A stretch of 64,000 bases of DNA from contig NZ_CP116619.1 of the NCBI RefSeq assembly GCF_030409055.1, positions 1,929,628 through 1,993,627 of the forward strand. The letters run 5' to 3'. The notes under the pieces are model-generated. The model worked only from the letters and a program-made list of their open reading frames with translations. It searched no databases and was not told the DNA's origin. The stretch is from Trichocoleus desertorum NBK24 (GTDB lineage Bacteria; Cyanobacteriota; Cyanobacteriia; FACHB-46). Below are positions 1-7,046 of this stretch, piece after piece; positions within the stretch are counted from its first letter, which is position 1; each line of letters begins with the position of its first letter. Both the position numbers and the translations under genes were made by a program.

Positions 1-708
1 ATTGAGATCGCCAAACAGAGCATGCCCCGCCCACCAAGGCAACGCGATGTAACTCGCCCCCAGCGCGTAGTTACCCAACCAACCATTTTGCTTTAACTTC
101 AGGGGTGGCGCGGAATAAATATAAGACACAAAGGAGCCGCCTAGAGCTAGCACTGTAATCGTGGGAAACGTGTGCCCTGCCCACTGATCGAGCGCATAGG
201 CAATGCCAACACCCCCCAGAAGCAATGCCCAAATTTGCACCTGCACTTGCGGCAACGAAATGGCACCAGAAGGAATCGGGCGGTAGGGTTCATTGATGGC
301 GTCTAGGTCGCGGTCATAAAAATCGTTGATCGTCTGGGTGTAGCCCGTCAGCATCGGCCCTGACATCAACATACAAGCCGCTGAGATTAAGACGCACTCT
401 AGGCTCCAGCGAAAATTTCCACCAGAAGCCGCTCCGCAGACTACGCCCCAGATTAAGGGAATCCAGGTGATCGGCTTCATCAGTTGCAGGCGAATCTTCC
501 AAATTGAGGTTTCTCCTGCTTCCGCCCCTTTCATACCCAGGAGTTGTCGCGCTTTGGCACTCCGATTTGCAGCTTCTGGAGCCGTTGTGCTCAAAGGGGC
601 AGTGGTATTCGCTTGCACATCTAGCTTGGCGGCAGCCTCTTGAACTTCTGCCATTCCAACTGCGGGAGAAATATTGGAGTCTGGAGGTAAGGGAGTTGGG
701 TCAGACAT
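1..708 (-). CDS. chlG: Chlorophyll synthase ChlG, 3' end outside window
   Basis: Prenylates chlorophyllide with phytyl or geranylgeranyl diphosphate, the last step of chlorophyll a synthesis, in the thylakoid membrane. The frame is open from ATG at 706-708 to the window edge, giving 236 residues of a protein usually 330-380 long. A hydrophilic N-terminus is followed by KPITWIPLIWGVVCGA and the UbiA-family Mg-diphosphate motif NDFYDRDLDAINEPYRPIPS (N-D-x3-D-x3-D), then further membrane segments (residues ~150-205). The ArsA-like gene lies 89 nt upstream on the same strand, so the two may be co-transcribed. The C-terminal membrane segments and second Asp-rich motif are not visible. Confidence 0.95.
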   Translation of the reverse strand, partial: MSDPTPLPPDSNISPAVGMAEVQEAAAKLDVQANTTAPLSTTAPEAANRSAKARQLLGMKGAEAGETSIWKIRLQLMKPITWIPLIWGVVCGAASGGNFRWSLECVLISAACMLMSGPMLTGYTQTINDFYDRDLDAINEPYRPIPSGAISLPQVQVQIWALLLGGVGIAYALDQWAGHTFPTITVLALGGSFVSYIYSAPPLKLKQNGWLGNYALGASYIALPWWAGHALFGDLN

Positions 709-797
709 AAGATTTTTAGATTTAATGCCTGGAACCCAGGCAACTACTTCTCAACAGCTCAATCGATGCTCAATCACCAGCTTAAAACGACAACAGG

Positions 798-1910
798 TTA
801 AAACGAGATGATTAAGTAACCATCCTGGAATTTGGCACCTGTCACGGGTTTGCCACTCAATTCAGGTGGCAATGATATATTACGTCGCTGATCCCCTGCT
901 TCAATCGTGATTTCAGGGCCATTCTGCGAGAGCTTGACTTGCTTCTTGTCAAAGCCTGGGAGGAAGAGAGCAACCTTGCGCTCAGCCACATTCACCGCGA
1001 TCGCTCTGGGTGCTTGATCAGCTTGGCTGAAGTCGGGCAAAGCATCTATCAGCGGCTGCCAATCATCTCCGGTTCGTACTGGAAACGCATGAGTTATGAG
1101 GGGATCAAACTCAGTGGTTAACGTTTGCGCGATCGCGTGACTCACCATTGCTTGATTCAGAATCACCCCACCGACTGTCAGGCCGATTTGTTGAGCACTA
1201 CCCCAGAGATAACGAGCCGTGGCGATCGCCGCTGGATCTTCGGTCGTGACCAAGTAGGCAGCAACCCGATGGGGATTGTTAACGGCAGCTTTTCCTTCGT
1301 CTAATATGTTGCTCACCTGATTGGTAGGCTGAGCCCAATTATCGGGTGACCAACTGACGTTGAGAACGGTGCTGACTAAAGGCTGAACGAAAGGCGATTC
1401 TAAAATCGTTCTACCGAGATCGGAATCAGTGAAAACCTTACGGAAGCGGCGTACATACCAGCTCAACACTTCGGGCATCCCTAGCATTCGTAGGGTCGCT
1501 TGGTCGCCTGTGCCATCGTAAACAATGACATCATACTGACCGCTAGCATCGTACTCGCGCAAGGCGTTCAGGGCCAAAGCGCTATCCATGCCAGGAAGAA
1601 CGCCCAGTTCTTGACCAAATACAGCCTTCAAGATGGGAGTCCGTAAATACTGAGCTTCTATCTTTTTGACTTCTTCCCAACTGCGCTCTAGAAGAGTAGC
1701 GCTTTGAAACTGCACAGCCTGTAGATTTGGGGCAATTTCTTGGGGGTCAGCCGTCAAAGTAGTTCCCAAGAGCCAACCCAGATTTGGGCCAGGATCTTGA
1801 CCGACGAGCAAAACTCGCTTCCCTTGACCAGCAAAGCGTTTGGCAGTGGCGATCGCAACCGTTGTCCGACCCGTACCACCTTTTCCCAAAAACGTCAAAA
1901 TTAGGGACAT
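798..1910 (-). CDS. ArsA/Get3-like ATPase with C-terminal HSP20-like domain
   Basis: P-loop ATPase of the ArsA/TRC40 branch of the SIMIBI class, 370 aa. The deviant Walker A motif GKGGTGRTT is at residues 9-17; the switch region YDGTGDQ lies near residue 125. The last ~65 residues (VNVAERKVALFLPGFDKKQ onward) look like the small alpha-crystallin-like domain attached to many cyanobacterial and plant ArsA-like proteins. The role is not established; members may handle hydrophobic or membrane-bound clients. It is a single half-length ATPase, not the tandem ArsA of arsenite pumps, and no ars genes are nearby. Its position directly upstream of chlG hints at a link to thylakoid pigment-protein assembly, which is inference. 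Confidence 0.85.
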   Translation of the reverse strand: MSLILTFLGKGGTGRTTVAIATAKRFAGQGKRVLLVGQDPGPNLGWLLGTTLTADPQEIAPNLQAVQFQSATLLERSWEEVKKIEAQYLRTPILKAVFGQELGVLPGMDSALALNALREYDASGQYDVIVYDGTGDQATLRMLGMPEVLSWYVRRFRKVFTDSDLGRTILESPFVQPLVSTVLNVSWSPDNWAQPTNQVSNILDEGKAAVNNPHRVAAYLVTTEDPAAIATARYLWGSAQQIGLTVGGVILNQAMVSHAIAQTLTTEFDPLITHAFPVRTGDDWQPLIDALPDFSQADQAPRAIAVNVAERKVALFLPGFDKKQVKLSQNGPEITIEAGDQRRNISLPPELSGKPVTGAKFQDGYLIISF

Positions 1911-2089
1911 TAAAAGCTTCCTACAACAACAGTGCGCAACTCATTTGCTGCTTAGGATTTCTATGCTAGAGGGCTTCCTGTAAGGCTGTCCTCATCTTAG
2001 CGGTAGGTTCAGGGGCAACTATTGAGGATCAATGAGGATCTAGTGACGACAAGGGTTGATCAAGCTCAACTTTGCCTAACCCATATGCT

Positions 2090-2281
2090 TTACTGAACCG
2101 CTCGTACTTCATCCTCAAAAAACCAAGTCGCAAACTTATCATCAAACTCCACGAGCACACCCACACCGCCGTCCACCATCCGAAAATCCCGAATGGTACC
2201 AGTTTGTCCTAGTTTGTTGATTACAGCAGGAGGGACACGATCTCTCAAACGGCGAACTTGTACTCTTTGGCCGACTTCCAT
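2090..2281 (-). CDS. DUF2862-type small conserved cyanobacterial protein
   Basis: A 63-aa basic protein starting MEVGQRVQVRRLRDRVP. It is compact and beta-rich by appearance (VGQRVQVRRL, GQTGTIRDF, GVGVLVEFDD, TWFFEDEVRAV), like an SH3-type barrel. It matches the pattern I know for the cyanobacterial DUF2862 family, whose function is unknown. The ATG at 2279-2281 is preferred; a TTG 12 nt further upstream would add four residues but is less likely. It appears monocistronic on the minus strand, between smtA and the ArsA-like gene. Confidence 0.75.
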   Translation of the reverse strand: MEVGQRVQVRRLRDRVPPAVINKLGQTGTIRDFRMVDGGVGVLVEFDDKFATWFFEDEVRAVQ

Positions 2282-2395
2282 GGTTGCTCTCAATTGTTAC
2301 AAACCATTTCACAGTTTATCAGCGTCTTGCCGTTGCGATAGCAATTCATTCAAGCCGAAACTTCAATGAGTGGAGAATTTGCTGCCAAAAAGCGA

Positions 2396-2431
2396 AATAA
2401 AAAACCCGCCAGTCTGAGCACCAGCGGGTTT
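2396..2431 (-). terminator. Rho-independent terminator of smtA
   Basis: The arms AAACCCGC (2402-2409) and GCGGGTTT (2424-2431) form a perfect 8-bp stem. On the minus strand the stem runs into TTTTTTATTTC. It lies 28 nt past the metallothionein stop codon. Confidence 0.85.
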
Positions 2432-2459
2432 CTTGTTGTAGGTATTGCTGCTTGAAATC

Positions 2460-2627
2460 TTAGTGGCACTCACAGCCTGTGTGACCACAGCCTTCTCCGC
2501 TAGCATGCCCATTGGCACAAGCATCACTGCAATAGTACTTGCCATCTCTCTGGACTGCTTGCTCATTGGGCGAGACGATACAGAGACAAGAGTCACAAGC
2601 ACACTTCATCTGAGATACAGCAGTCAT
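2460..2627 (-). CDS. smtA: Bacterial metallothionein SmtA
   Basis: Cytosolic zinc-binding metallothionein, 55 aa. Nine cysteines are visible (9, 11, 14, 16, 33, 37, 47, 52, 54) plus His41, His49 and His55. This is the SmtA layout: an N-terminal CxCxxCxC, a central YYCS-x2-C zinc-finger-like part and a C-terminal GCGHTGCECH. In characterised SmtA, nine Cys and two His hold a four-zinc cluster. The ATG at 2625-2627 is chosen because AAGGT lies 7-8 nt before it; a TTG further upstream only adds MTKVNL. It is probably zinc-induced through the SmtB-type operator just upstream. No smtB repressor gene is divergent from it, unlike the classic Synechococcus smt locus. Confidence 0.95.
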   Translation of the reverse strand: MTAVSQMKCACDSCLCIVSPNEQAVQRDGKYYCSDACANGHASGEGCGHTGCECH

Positions 2628-2662
2628 AAGATTTACCTTGGTCAATTTTTCATCATTCTAAC

Positions 2663-2685
2663 ATATGAACAGATATTCAGATATT
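2663..2685. promoter_or_regulatory. SmtB/ArsR-type metal-responsive operator
   Basis: The + strand holds TGAACA-GA-TATTCA (2666-2679) flanked by ATA and GATAT. It fits the imperfect 12-2-12 palindrome TGAACA-N2-TATTCA recognised by SmtB/ZiaR-type repressors. It lies 36-58 nt upstream of the smtA ATG, where it would cover the promoter. The assignment is by match to the known consensus plus position. Confidence 0.85.
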
Positions 2686-2779
2686 GATGTGGCAAAATCT
2701 GAGAGATAGCGATCGCCTGACCTAGCATTGCCTCTTGTCTAAGCTCTCAACTAAGTTTTGCTTCTCAAGACTTCAGGTG

Positions 2780-3238
2780 CTAATGAGCGCGATCGCTTTT
2801 CTCAGGCAGATTTTTCTCAGGCAGAAATTGTCGCAAAATTGCACTTGGTTTACGGTCCCAGGTATCGATGTGCTCGTAAATTAACCCTTCAGGCGTGAGC
2901 TTGTAAGTAGAGTAACCATTAAAGAAAATGCTGGCTTTCCAGGGCACTCGCAATTGACCTCGGACTGTCCACGTGGCAAGCACAGTATCAAGAGCAGGCT
3001 GAACCACGTCATGCAGGTCAAAAAATAGTTCGGTAAAAAAGAGCCGACCGTGAAATCGTAGCGTCCAAAAGATGATGCGGTAGTTGAACTTGCCCTTGAA
3101 CCGATTCACCGGATCTTGAAACAAGATGTCTTGAGTGTAGATGTCGTAGGAGATATCTTGCTCAAATAAAGTTGGCAAGTCTTCTCTTAACGTTTGCATC
3201 ACTTGCTCTACCTGAGTTTGATACGCCTGTGTCTGCAA
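2780..3238 (-). CDS. DUF2358-like conserved protein
   Basis: A 152-aa soluble protein found in cyanobacteria and plastid-bearing plants, with an NTF2-like look: a long N-terminal helix (QVEQVMQTLREDLPTLFEQD), then strands including IYTQDILFQDPVNRFKG, RFHGRLFFTELFFDLHDV and a C-terminal IYEHIDTWDRKPSA. Function is not known; the IYEHIDTWD ending is typical of DUF2358. The start is the TTG at 3236-3238: a strong GGAGG (3246-3250) lies 7 nt upstream, and the alternative TTG further upstream has no such site. Another NTF2-like family is possible. Confidence 0.65.
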   Translation of the reverse strand: MQTQAYQTQVEQVMQTLREDLPTLFEQDISYDIYTQDILFQDPVNRFKGKFNYRIIFWTLRFHGRLFFTELFFDLHDVVQPALDTVLATWTVRGQLRVPWKASIFFNGYSTYKLTPEGLIYEHIDTWDRKPSAILRQFLPEKNLPEKSDRAH

Positions 3239-3289
3239 TCTATTTCCTCCCAAAACAACTGTGATTCGACCGAATAACTGCAATTCACT

Positions 3290-5314
3290 CTATGGCGTAG
3301 CCTCCACTCTAACTGCCGCCTTAACCTTGGTTTCAAAAGTAGCACCGCCCGCTGCCACTCGTAGCTTGCCTTGTTTCCAGCCTAGAGAAATGGGGCTATT
3401 CCCTCCTACAGGTTTATAGAGATCCAAGTGCTTCATCCAATCGTGAGTGACTCCGTTGCGAACCACCGTGGGCAATTCATTCTGATTGTTGTGCCTTACC
3501 TCTAGGGTTTCTCCCGTCGCCCCTTGTAACTTGGCAGTTCCTTGGGCAAGACGGCTTAAATCCAATTTGCTTTTGTTGATTACGGCTTGCTTAAACTGCT
3601 CGTAACGACCATGTGTGGTTGGCTCTCCGATCTCTAGTGCAAAACCTGTATAGGAGCCATCCTGTGGCACAGCCTTGAGCGTGCGTTCTTGCTGATACCG
3701 TTCAGCAGTTTTGGGGTCTGCGATCGCGACTTCTGCATAGGAGCGCAGATTAATTGGATAAACCGCAAGCCAAGTATTTTCAAATTGGAAAAACCAAATG
3801 TCTTTTTCAACCTCTGCCCTAGCCGATTTGGGCACCTGAAAGAAAAAAGGTGTTTCTGAGGCAGGGCGCAACCAAAGCATCAAATTACGGTATTGACCCA
3901 TTTGGTCACTGCGATGCTTACCCGACTCAACGCGATCGCCGCCCGTATTTGCCACAAAATAATCCATACCTCGTTGGGAGTTCTGCACCATCAACTTAAA
4001 TGGCCCCACATCTCCATCCTTAAACGAAGACACAACACTCCCTAATTGGTAGGTTTGACCGAAAAAAGTGGTTTCCCAATAAGCAGGCTGGTCAGACGCC
4101 CCTGGCTTCCAATTCTCATAGGTAGGATGAGTGATCAGCAGTTCCACAGGTTTAGCAAACTGCTTACGCGCTAAGGCCACCGCCGCTTGAGGAGGACGGT
4201 AAGCGCTGGTCATGACATGAATTGAGTCGAGTTCTGGCTTGGGATTGGGTATCTTCGCATCCCCAAAGTACAGCCAAAGAAGCTGGGCAGCATCGGAGCT
4301 AAAAACCACGTTACTGCCGCCATAGTCTCGCTTATTAGGGCCACCAAAGCCAGCATGGTAGTACTTCACAGCGCCAGTGGCAGAGAGCCAATCTAAAGCT
4401 GCTTTCGCTAACTGCTTCACTTCTCGGTCTTTGGCAAAATCGTACAGATTGAGGTAGGCCGCTAGCGTGTGCCCATGATAGGTTTCGGAGTCCCATTCGC
4501 CCATGCCAATGTGGTAAAGATCCGAAACATAGCGGTGAATTTTTTGCTGATACAAGCGACGTACCGCTTCGTTACCTGTCTCCTCGGCCATCAAGTACAC
4601 AGAGATCTCGCGCATGGCCCGGAGATTGTCGGTGTTGCGGCTATCTACCCAACTGCCTCGAACTTTGGGGCCCCAGCCTTGCTCGCTACCATCCCCCTTG
4701 CCATAAATGGGATGCGGGCGACGGTTAGGGTCCTGCTGTGTCCAGATCTTGGCTCCCTCAAACATCCGCTGCTTGTAAGTAGGGTCGAGAAATTGACCCC
4801 ACAAGAAGTACTTACGAATTTGACCTTTCAGGGTAAAGGAATAGTAATAGTCAATGCCTAAGGTGTGCTGATTATCTTGGGCTTGCTTGTCTTCACTTTG
4901 CAAAAAGGCGATCGCTTTGTCTCGATTTCCCGCCAAAAAATCAAACATGGCGTAGGGGTAAGACTGCTTTTCGTTTTCCTTACTATTGTTTCCGTACTTG
5001 TGGGCTGTATAAAAGGCAAGCACTTGTCGCGATCGCTGCTGGAATTCCTGCTCCCACTTGCGGGGCCAAGGGTTCCGCAGCTCCGGATCAACCGGAACGG
5101 GCTGTATGGATAAACTACTAGTCGTGTCAGCGGTTAGCAGTCTCGTCTCTGTTCCTGGCGGTGTGGCATTGAGGGCAAGCTTAGATACTTTAGTGCCAGT
5201 AGCGCTAGTCGTTGGGGCGCTAACCGTTGGAGTCGTACTCGCACGACAGGCCAGTGTGACTAAGTTTAGTGAGGCGATCGCTATCCAGCCAGGAATCTTG
5301 TACAGCGCTTTCAT
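3290..5314 (-). CDS. Exported protein, possible lipoprotein, of unknown function
   Basis: A 674-aa protein. The N-terminus MKALYKIPGWIAIASLNLVTLAC is a signal peptide with a lipobox-like LVTLAC, suggesting lipid anchoring. Residues ~75-380 are helix-rich with many aromatic and HGHTLAAYL-type segments, resembling an (alpha/alpha) toroid. The C-terminal half is beta-rich. Overall it resembles polysaccharide lyase or heparinase-type folds, but I see no family signature I can name with confidence and no catalytic set I can defend. The ATG at 5312-5314 is preferred to the in-frame GTG at 5341 because it gives a clean signal peptide. A HIP1 hairpin lies upstream at 5376-5407. Confidence 0.6.
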   Translation of the reverse strand: MKALYKIPGWIAIASLNLVTLACRASTTPTVSAPTTSATGTKVSKLALNATPPGTETRLLTADTTSSLSIQPVPVDPELRNPWPRKWEQEFQQRSRQVLAFYTAHKYGNNSKENEKQSYPYAMFDFLAGNRDKAIAFLQSEDKQAQDNQHTLGIDYYYSFTLKGQIRKYFLWGQFLDPTYKQRMFEGAKIWTQQDPNRRPHPIYGKGDGSEQGWGPKVRGSWVDSRNTDNLRAMREISVYLMAEETGNEAVRRLYQQKIHRYVSDLYHIGMGEWDSETYHGHTLAAYLNLYDFAKDREVKQLAKAALDWLSATGAVKYYHAGFGGPNKRDYGGSNVVFSSDAAQLLWLYFGDAKIPNPKPELDSIHVMTSAYRPPQAAVALARKQFAKPVELLITHPTYENWKPGASDQPAYWETTFFGQTYQLGSVVSSFKDGDVGPFKLMVQNSQRGMDYFVANTGGDRVESGKHRSDQMGQYRNLMLWLRPASETPFFFQVPKSARAEVEKDIWFFQFENTWLAVYPINLRSYAEVAIADPKTAERYQQERTLKAVPQDGSYTGFALEIGEPTTHGRYEQFKQAVINKSKLDLSRLAQGTAKLQGATGETLEVRHNNQNELPTVVRNGVTHDWMKHLDLYKPVGGNSPISLGWKQGKLRVAAGGATFETKVKAAVRVEATP

Positions 5315-5375
5315 CAATTTTCCAGCCCGCAAAACTGCCACAATCTTGGCACGATTCTACAGGTCGATTCTCAGC

Positions 5376-5407
5376 GCGATCGCCTAGGCCATCATCTAGG
5401 CGATCGC
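5376..5407. repeat. HIP1-containing perfect hairpin
   Basis: The arms GCGATCGCCTAG (5376-5387) and CTAGGCGATCGC (5396-5407) are perfect 12-nt inverted repeats with an 8-nt loop. It sits between the stop of the small zinc-ribbon gene and the start of the exported-protein gene, both on the minus strand. It has no T-run, so a repeat or mRNA-processing element is more likely than a terminator. Confidence 0.8.
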
Positions 5408-5459
5408 CTCAATTGCTGATGGTAAAACACAAGCGGCTGTGCTCTACCAGACTTCTTGT

Positions 5460-5654
5460 CTAAAGAATAATTAGTGCCACCAACAGTGCCAGCAGCAGGG
5501 TCATCAACATCAGCGACAGATCGTTATCTGGACTAGAAGGTGCTGACTTCGATAAATCGCGCTTGAAGTCGCAAGATAAGCACAGATAAATATCACTCGT
5601 GCGTTGAACTACTGCCTTCTTGCTGCACTTGGGGCATTCTAGAGCCTGCAACAT
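5460..5654 (-). CDS. Small zinc-ribbon protein with C-terminal membrane anchor
   Basis: A 64-aa protein. It starts MLQALECPKCSKKAV and has a second pair CLSC about 20 residues later, giving a CPxC/CxxC zinc ribbon at residues ~7-29. After a short polar linker (residues ~33-44), the last ~19 residues are a pure hydrophobic segment (LMLMTLLLALLVALIIL) ending at the stop, like a tail anchor. The ATG at 5652-5654 is supported by GGAGGGG 6 nt upstream; the longer frame (to 5711) lacks that support. Function unknown. Confidence 0.7.
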   Translation of the reverse strand: MLQALECPKCSKKAVVQRTSDIYLCLSCDFKRDLSKSAPSSPDNDLSLMLMTLLLALLVALIIL

Positions 5655-6284
5655 TGCCGTCCCCTCCATAAAAGCAGTGCATACATAGAGAACCAAGCAG
5701 GCATAGCTCAATTTCGGAGGGGATATTAAGTTTCTGAAAAGTCAGCCCTAATTTCTAAGTACTACTTCAATAAAATGCTGCTTGATTGAACTGATAATTA
5801 ACCGTATCAAGCCCCTTTCCGACCTAACTTCACCCTGAAGCATGAAAAAATTATTTTTTTGTGTACTTACACGGTGACAAAGCTGTACAATATGCCCCTG
5901 GAGTTAGTTAAAACTTCATATAAATCAAGCTGCTATCGCTTGACCCAAATGAACGTTCCCTGTGTTTAAACCTGAGTCAAATTCTGTTTCCTGTTGTTCG
6001 CTCATGCAATGCCATTACCCGTTAGTCAATCGGGGTTTTGCGTCTAGTTGTGTAGCAAACTTGAGCCATCTGACTGGGCTAGATGCATTTGAGTCGTAGC
6101 TAAACTATGAACAATTACAGGGTGCTTCGAAGATTATGATTTCAATCACTGTTCTACTGATCACCACATTAGCTACCACCTATCTTCTAGTAGGCCGTGG
6201 TAGGACTGCTTAAAGCTGTTGCTGTGGCTAAACAGTAATTAGTCCCTAGCTTGAGCAAATTGCTTGTTATTCATTTAGCCTCAA
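5655..6284. other. Intergenic region, mostly without recognised content
   Basis: About 630 nt between the zinc-ribbon gene and the tmRNA terminator. I see A/T-rich runs at 5846-5862 and one micro-ORF at 6136-6213 (listed separately), but no tRNA-like or conserved RNA motif. Confidence 0.5.
6136..6213 (+). CDS. Candidate 25-aa single-span membrane micro-protein
   Basis: The ATG-to-TAA frame encodes MISITVLLITTLATTYLLVG followed by RGRTA. It is a textbook short membrane helix with a positive C-terminal end, in the size range of cyanobacterial photosystem and cytochrome accessory peptides. It does not match PsaM, PetN, PsbX or Psb30 as I know them. There is no strong ribosome-binding site. Only composition supports it. 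Confidence 0.25.
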   Translation: MISITVLLITTLATTYLLVGRGRTA

Positions 6285-6320
6285 TAAAAAACCTCACCCA
6301 GTTAAAACATTGGGTGAGGT
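6285..6320 (-). terminator. Terminator of ssrA
   Basis: ACCTCACCCA (6291-6300) pairs with TGGGTGAGGT (6311-6320) around a 10-nt loop. On the minus strand the stem is followed by TTTTTT (6285-6290). It lies 16 nt past the mature tmRNA 3' end. Confidence 0.9.
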
Positions 6321-6335
6321 GATTGAGATTAAAAG

Positions 6336-6718
6336 TGGAGCTGAGCGGAATCGAACCGCTGTCCGTAACGGGTATTGACCCTCCGATCGTTCACAGGTTT
6401 AGCTTCTCTAATCCTCGAAGCGGGAACTGTCCTTTATCCCGGACAATGGGATGCTCTGGTGAAGTCTTTGCTAACTAGCCAACCAGAGATAGCTAGCTAA
6501 CGCATCCGTTGGGGGTTGGTCTGTAATCCTTAACGGAGTCAAACTACAGACGCTCGAACCTATGAGAGGTTTTTAGGCAACAGCAGCTGCTTTACGAGCA
6601 AAGGGTACGATGTTGTTCGCATGTACTTGTTTTGAGCCATTGATTTGCGAGAGGTGACTCACTCTCGACCTGCATCACGAAGCAGCTTTCGCCATCACGT
6701 CGAAACCAGTGCAGCCCC
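6336..6718 (-). ncRNA. ssrA: tmRNA (ssrA)
   Basis: Transfer-messenger RNA for ribosome rescue and tagging, about 383 nt, one-piece form. The 5' end GGGGCTGCACTGGTTTCGAC (6718 downward) pairs with the 3' CAGCTCC of the tRNA-like domain; the T-arm GGTTCGATTCC is near 6345-6355. CCA is not encoded after the discriminator A. The tag reading frame is at 6573-6620: ANNIVPFARKAAAVA then TAA, a typical cyanobacterial tag beginning ANNIVPF. A hairpin terminator follows at 6285-6320. Confidence 0.97.
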
Positions 6719-7046
6719 ATGCTTGGATCTCTAATTATAGTTGATTTATTTCAGAATGGGGGACTCGCAGCGTATCTCATTCACTAATTGGCTGAAATAA
6801 ATGGGCTGAAACAGTCAACTCTAGCCAGCAGAACTATTTTCGGGAATGAAGTAGTAGATATGACTTCGAGTTAATTGAGATGCCAAGGCGAGAACACGCT
6901 ACTCTGGAAACAACAGCATGCTCGGCTTCGTTAGTCACCCTTCTTAGGGCCTAGCCAATCACTTGAAAGTTCTTGAGTTCCCAAGCTTTTCAGGTTTTTG
7001 GGTAGGCACTTATTATTCTTTAGCCCTACAGAGTCATCTTCTACCA
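6719..7046. other. Intergenic between ssrA and pepN with an inverted repeat
   Basis: The divergent promoter region of ssrA (minus) and the aminopeptidase gene (plus). It holds a perfect 11-nt inverted repeat, ATTTATTTCAG (6744-6754) and CTGAAATAAAT (6792-6802), 26 nt upstream of the ssrA 5' end. The in-frame TTG at 6963 could extend the aminopeptidase N-terminus, but I consider 6963-7046 non-coding. Confidence 0.5.

Noticed and set aside
4469..4861. 130-codon + strand frame inside the exported-protein gene
   Set aside because: It is antisense to a clear gene with a signal peptide and normal codon use; a shadow frame.
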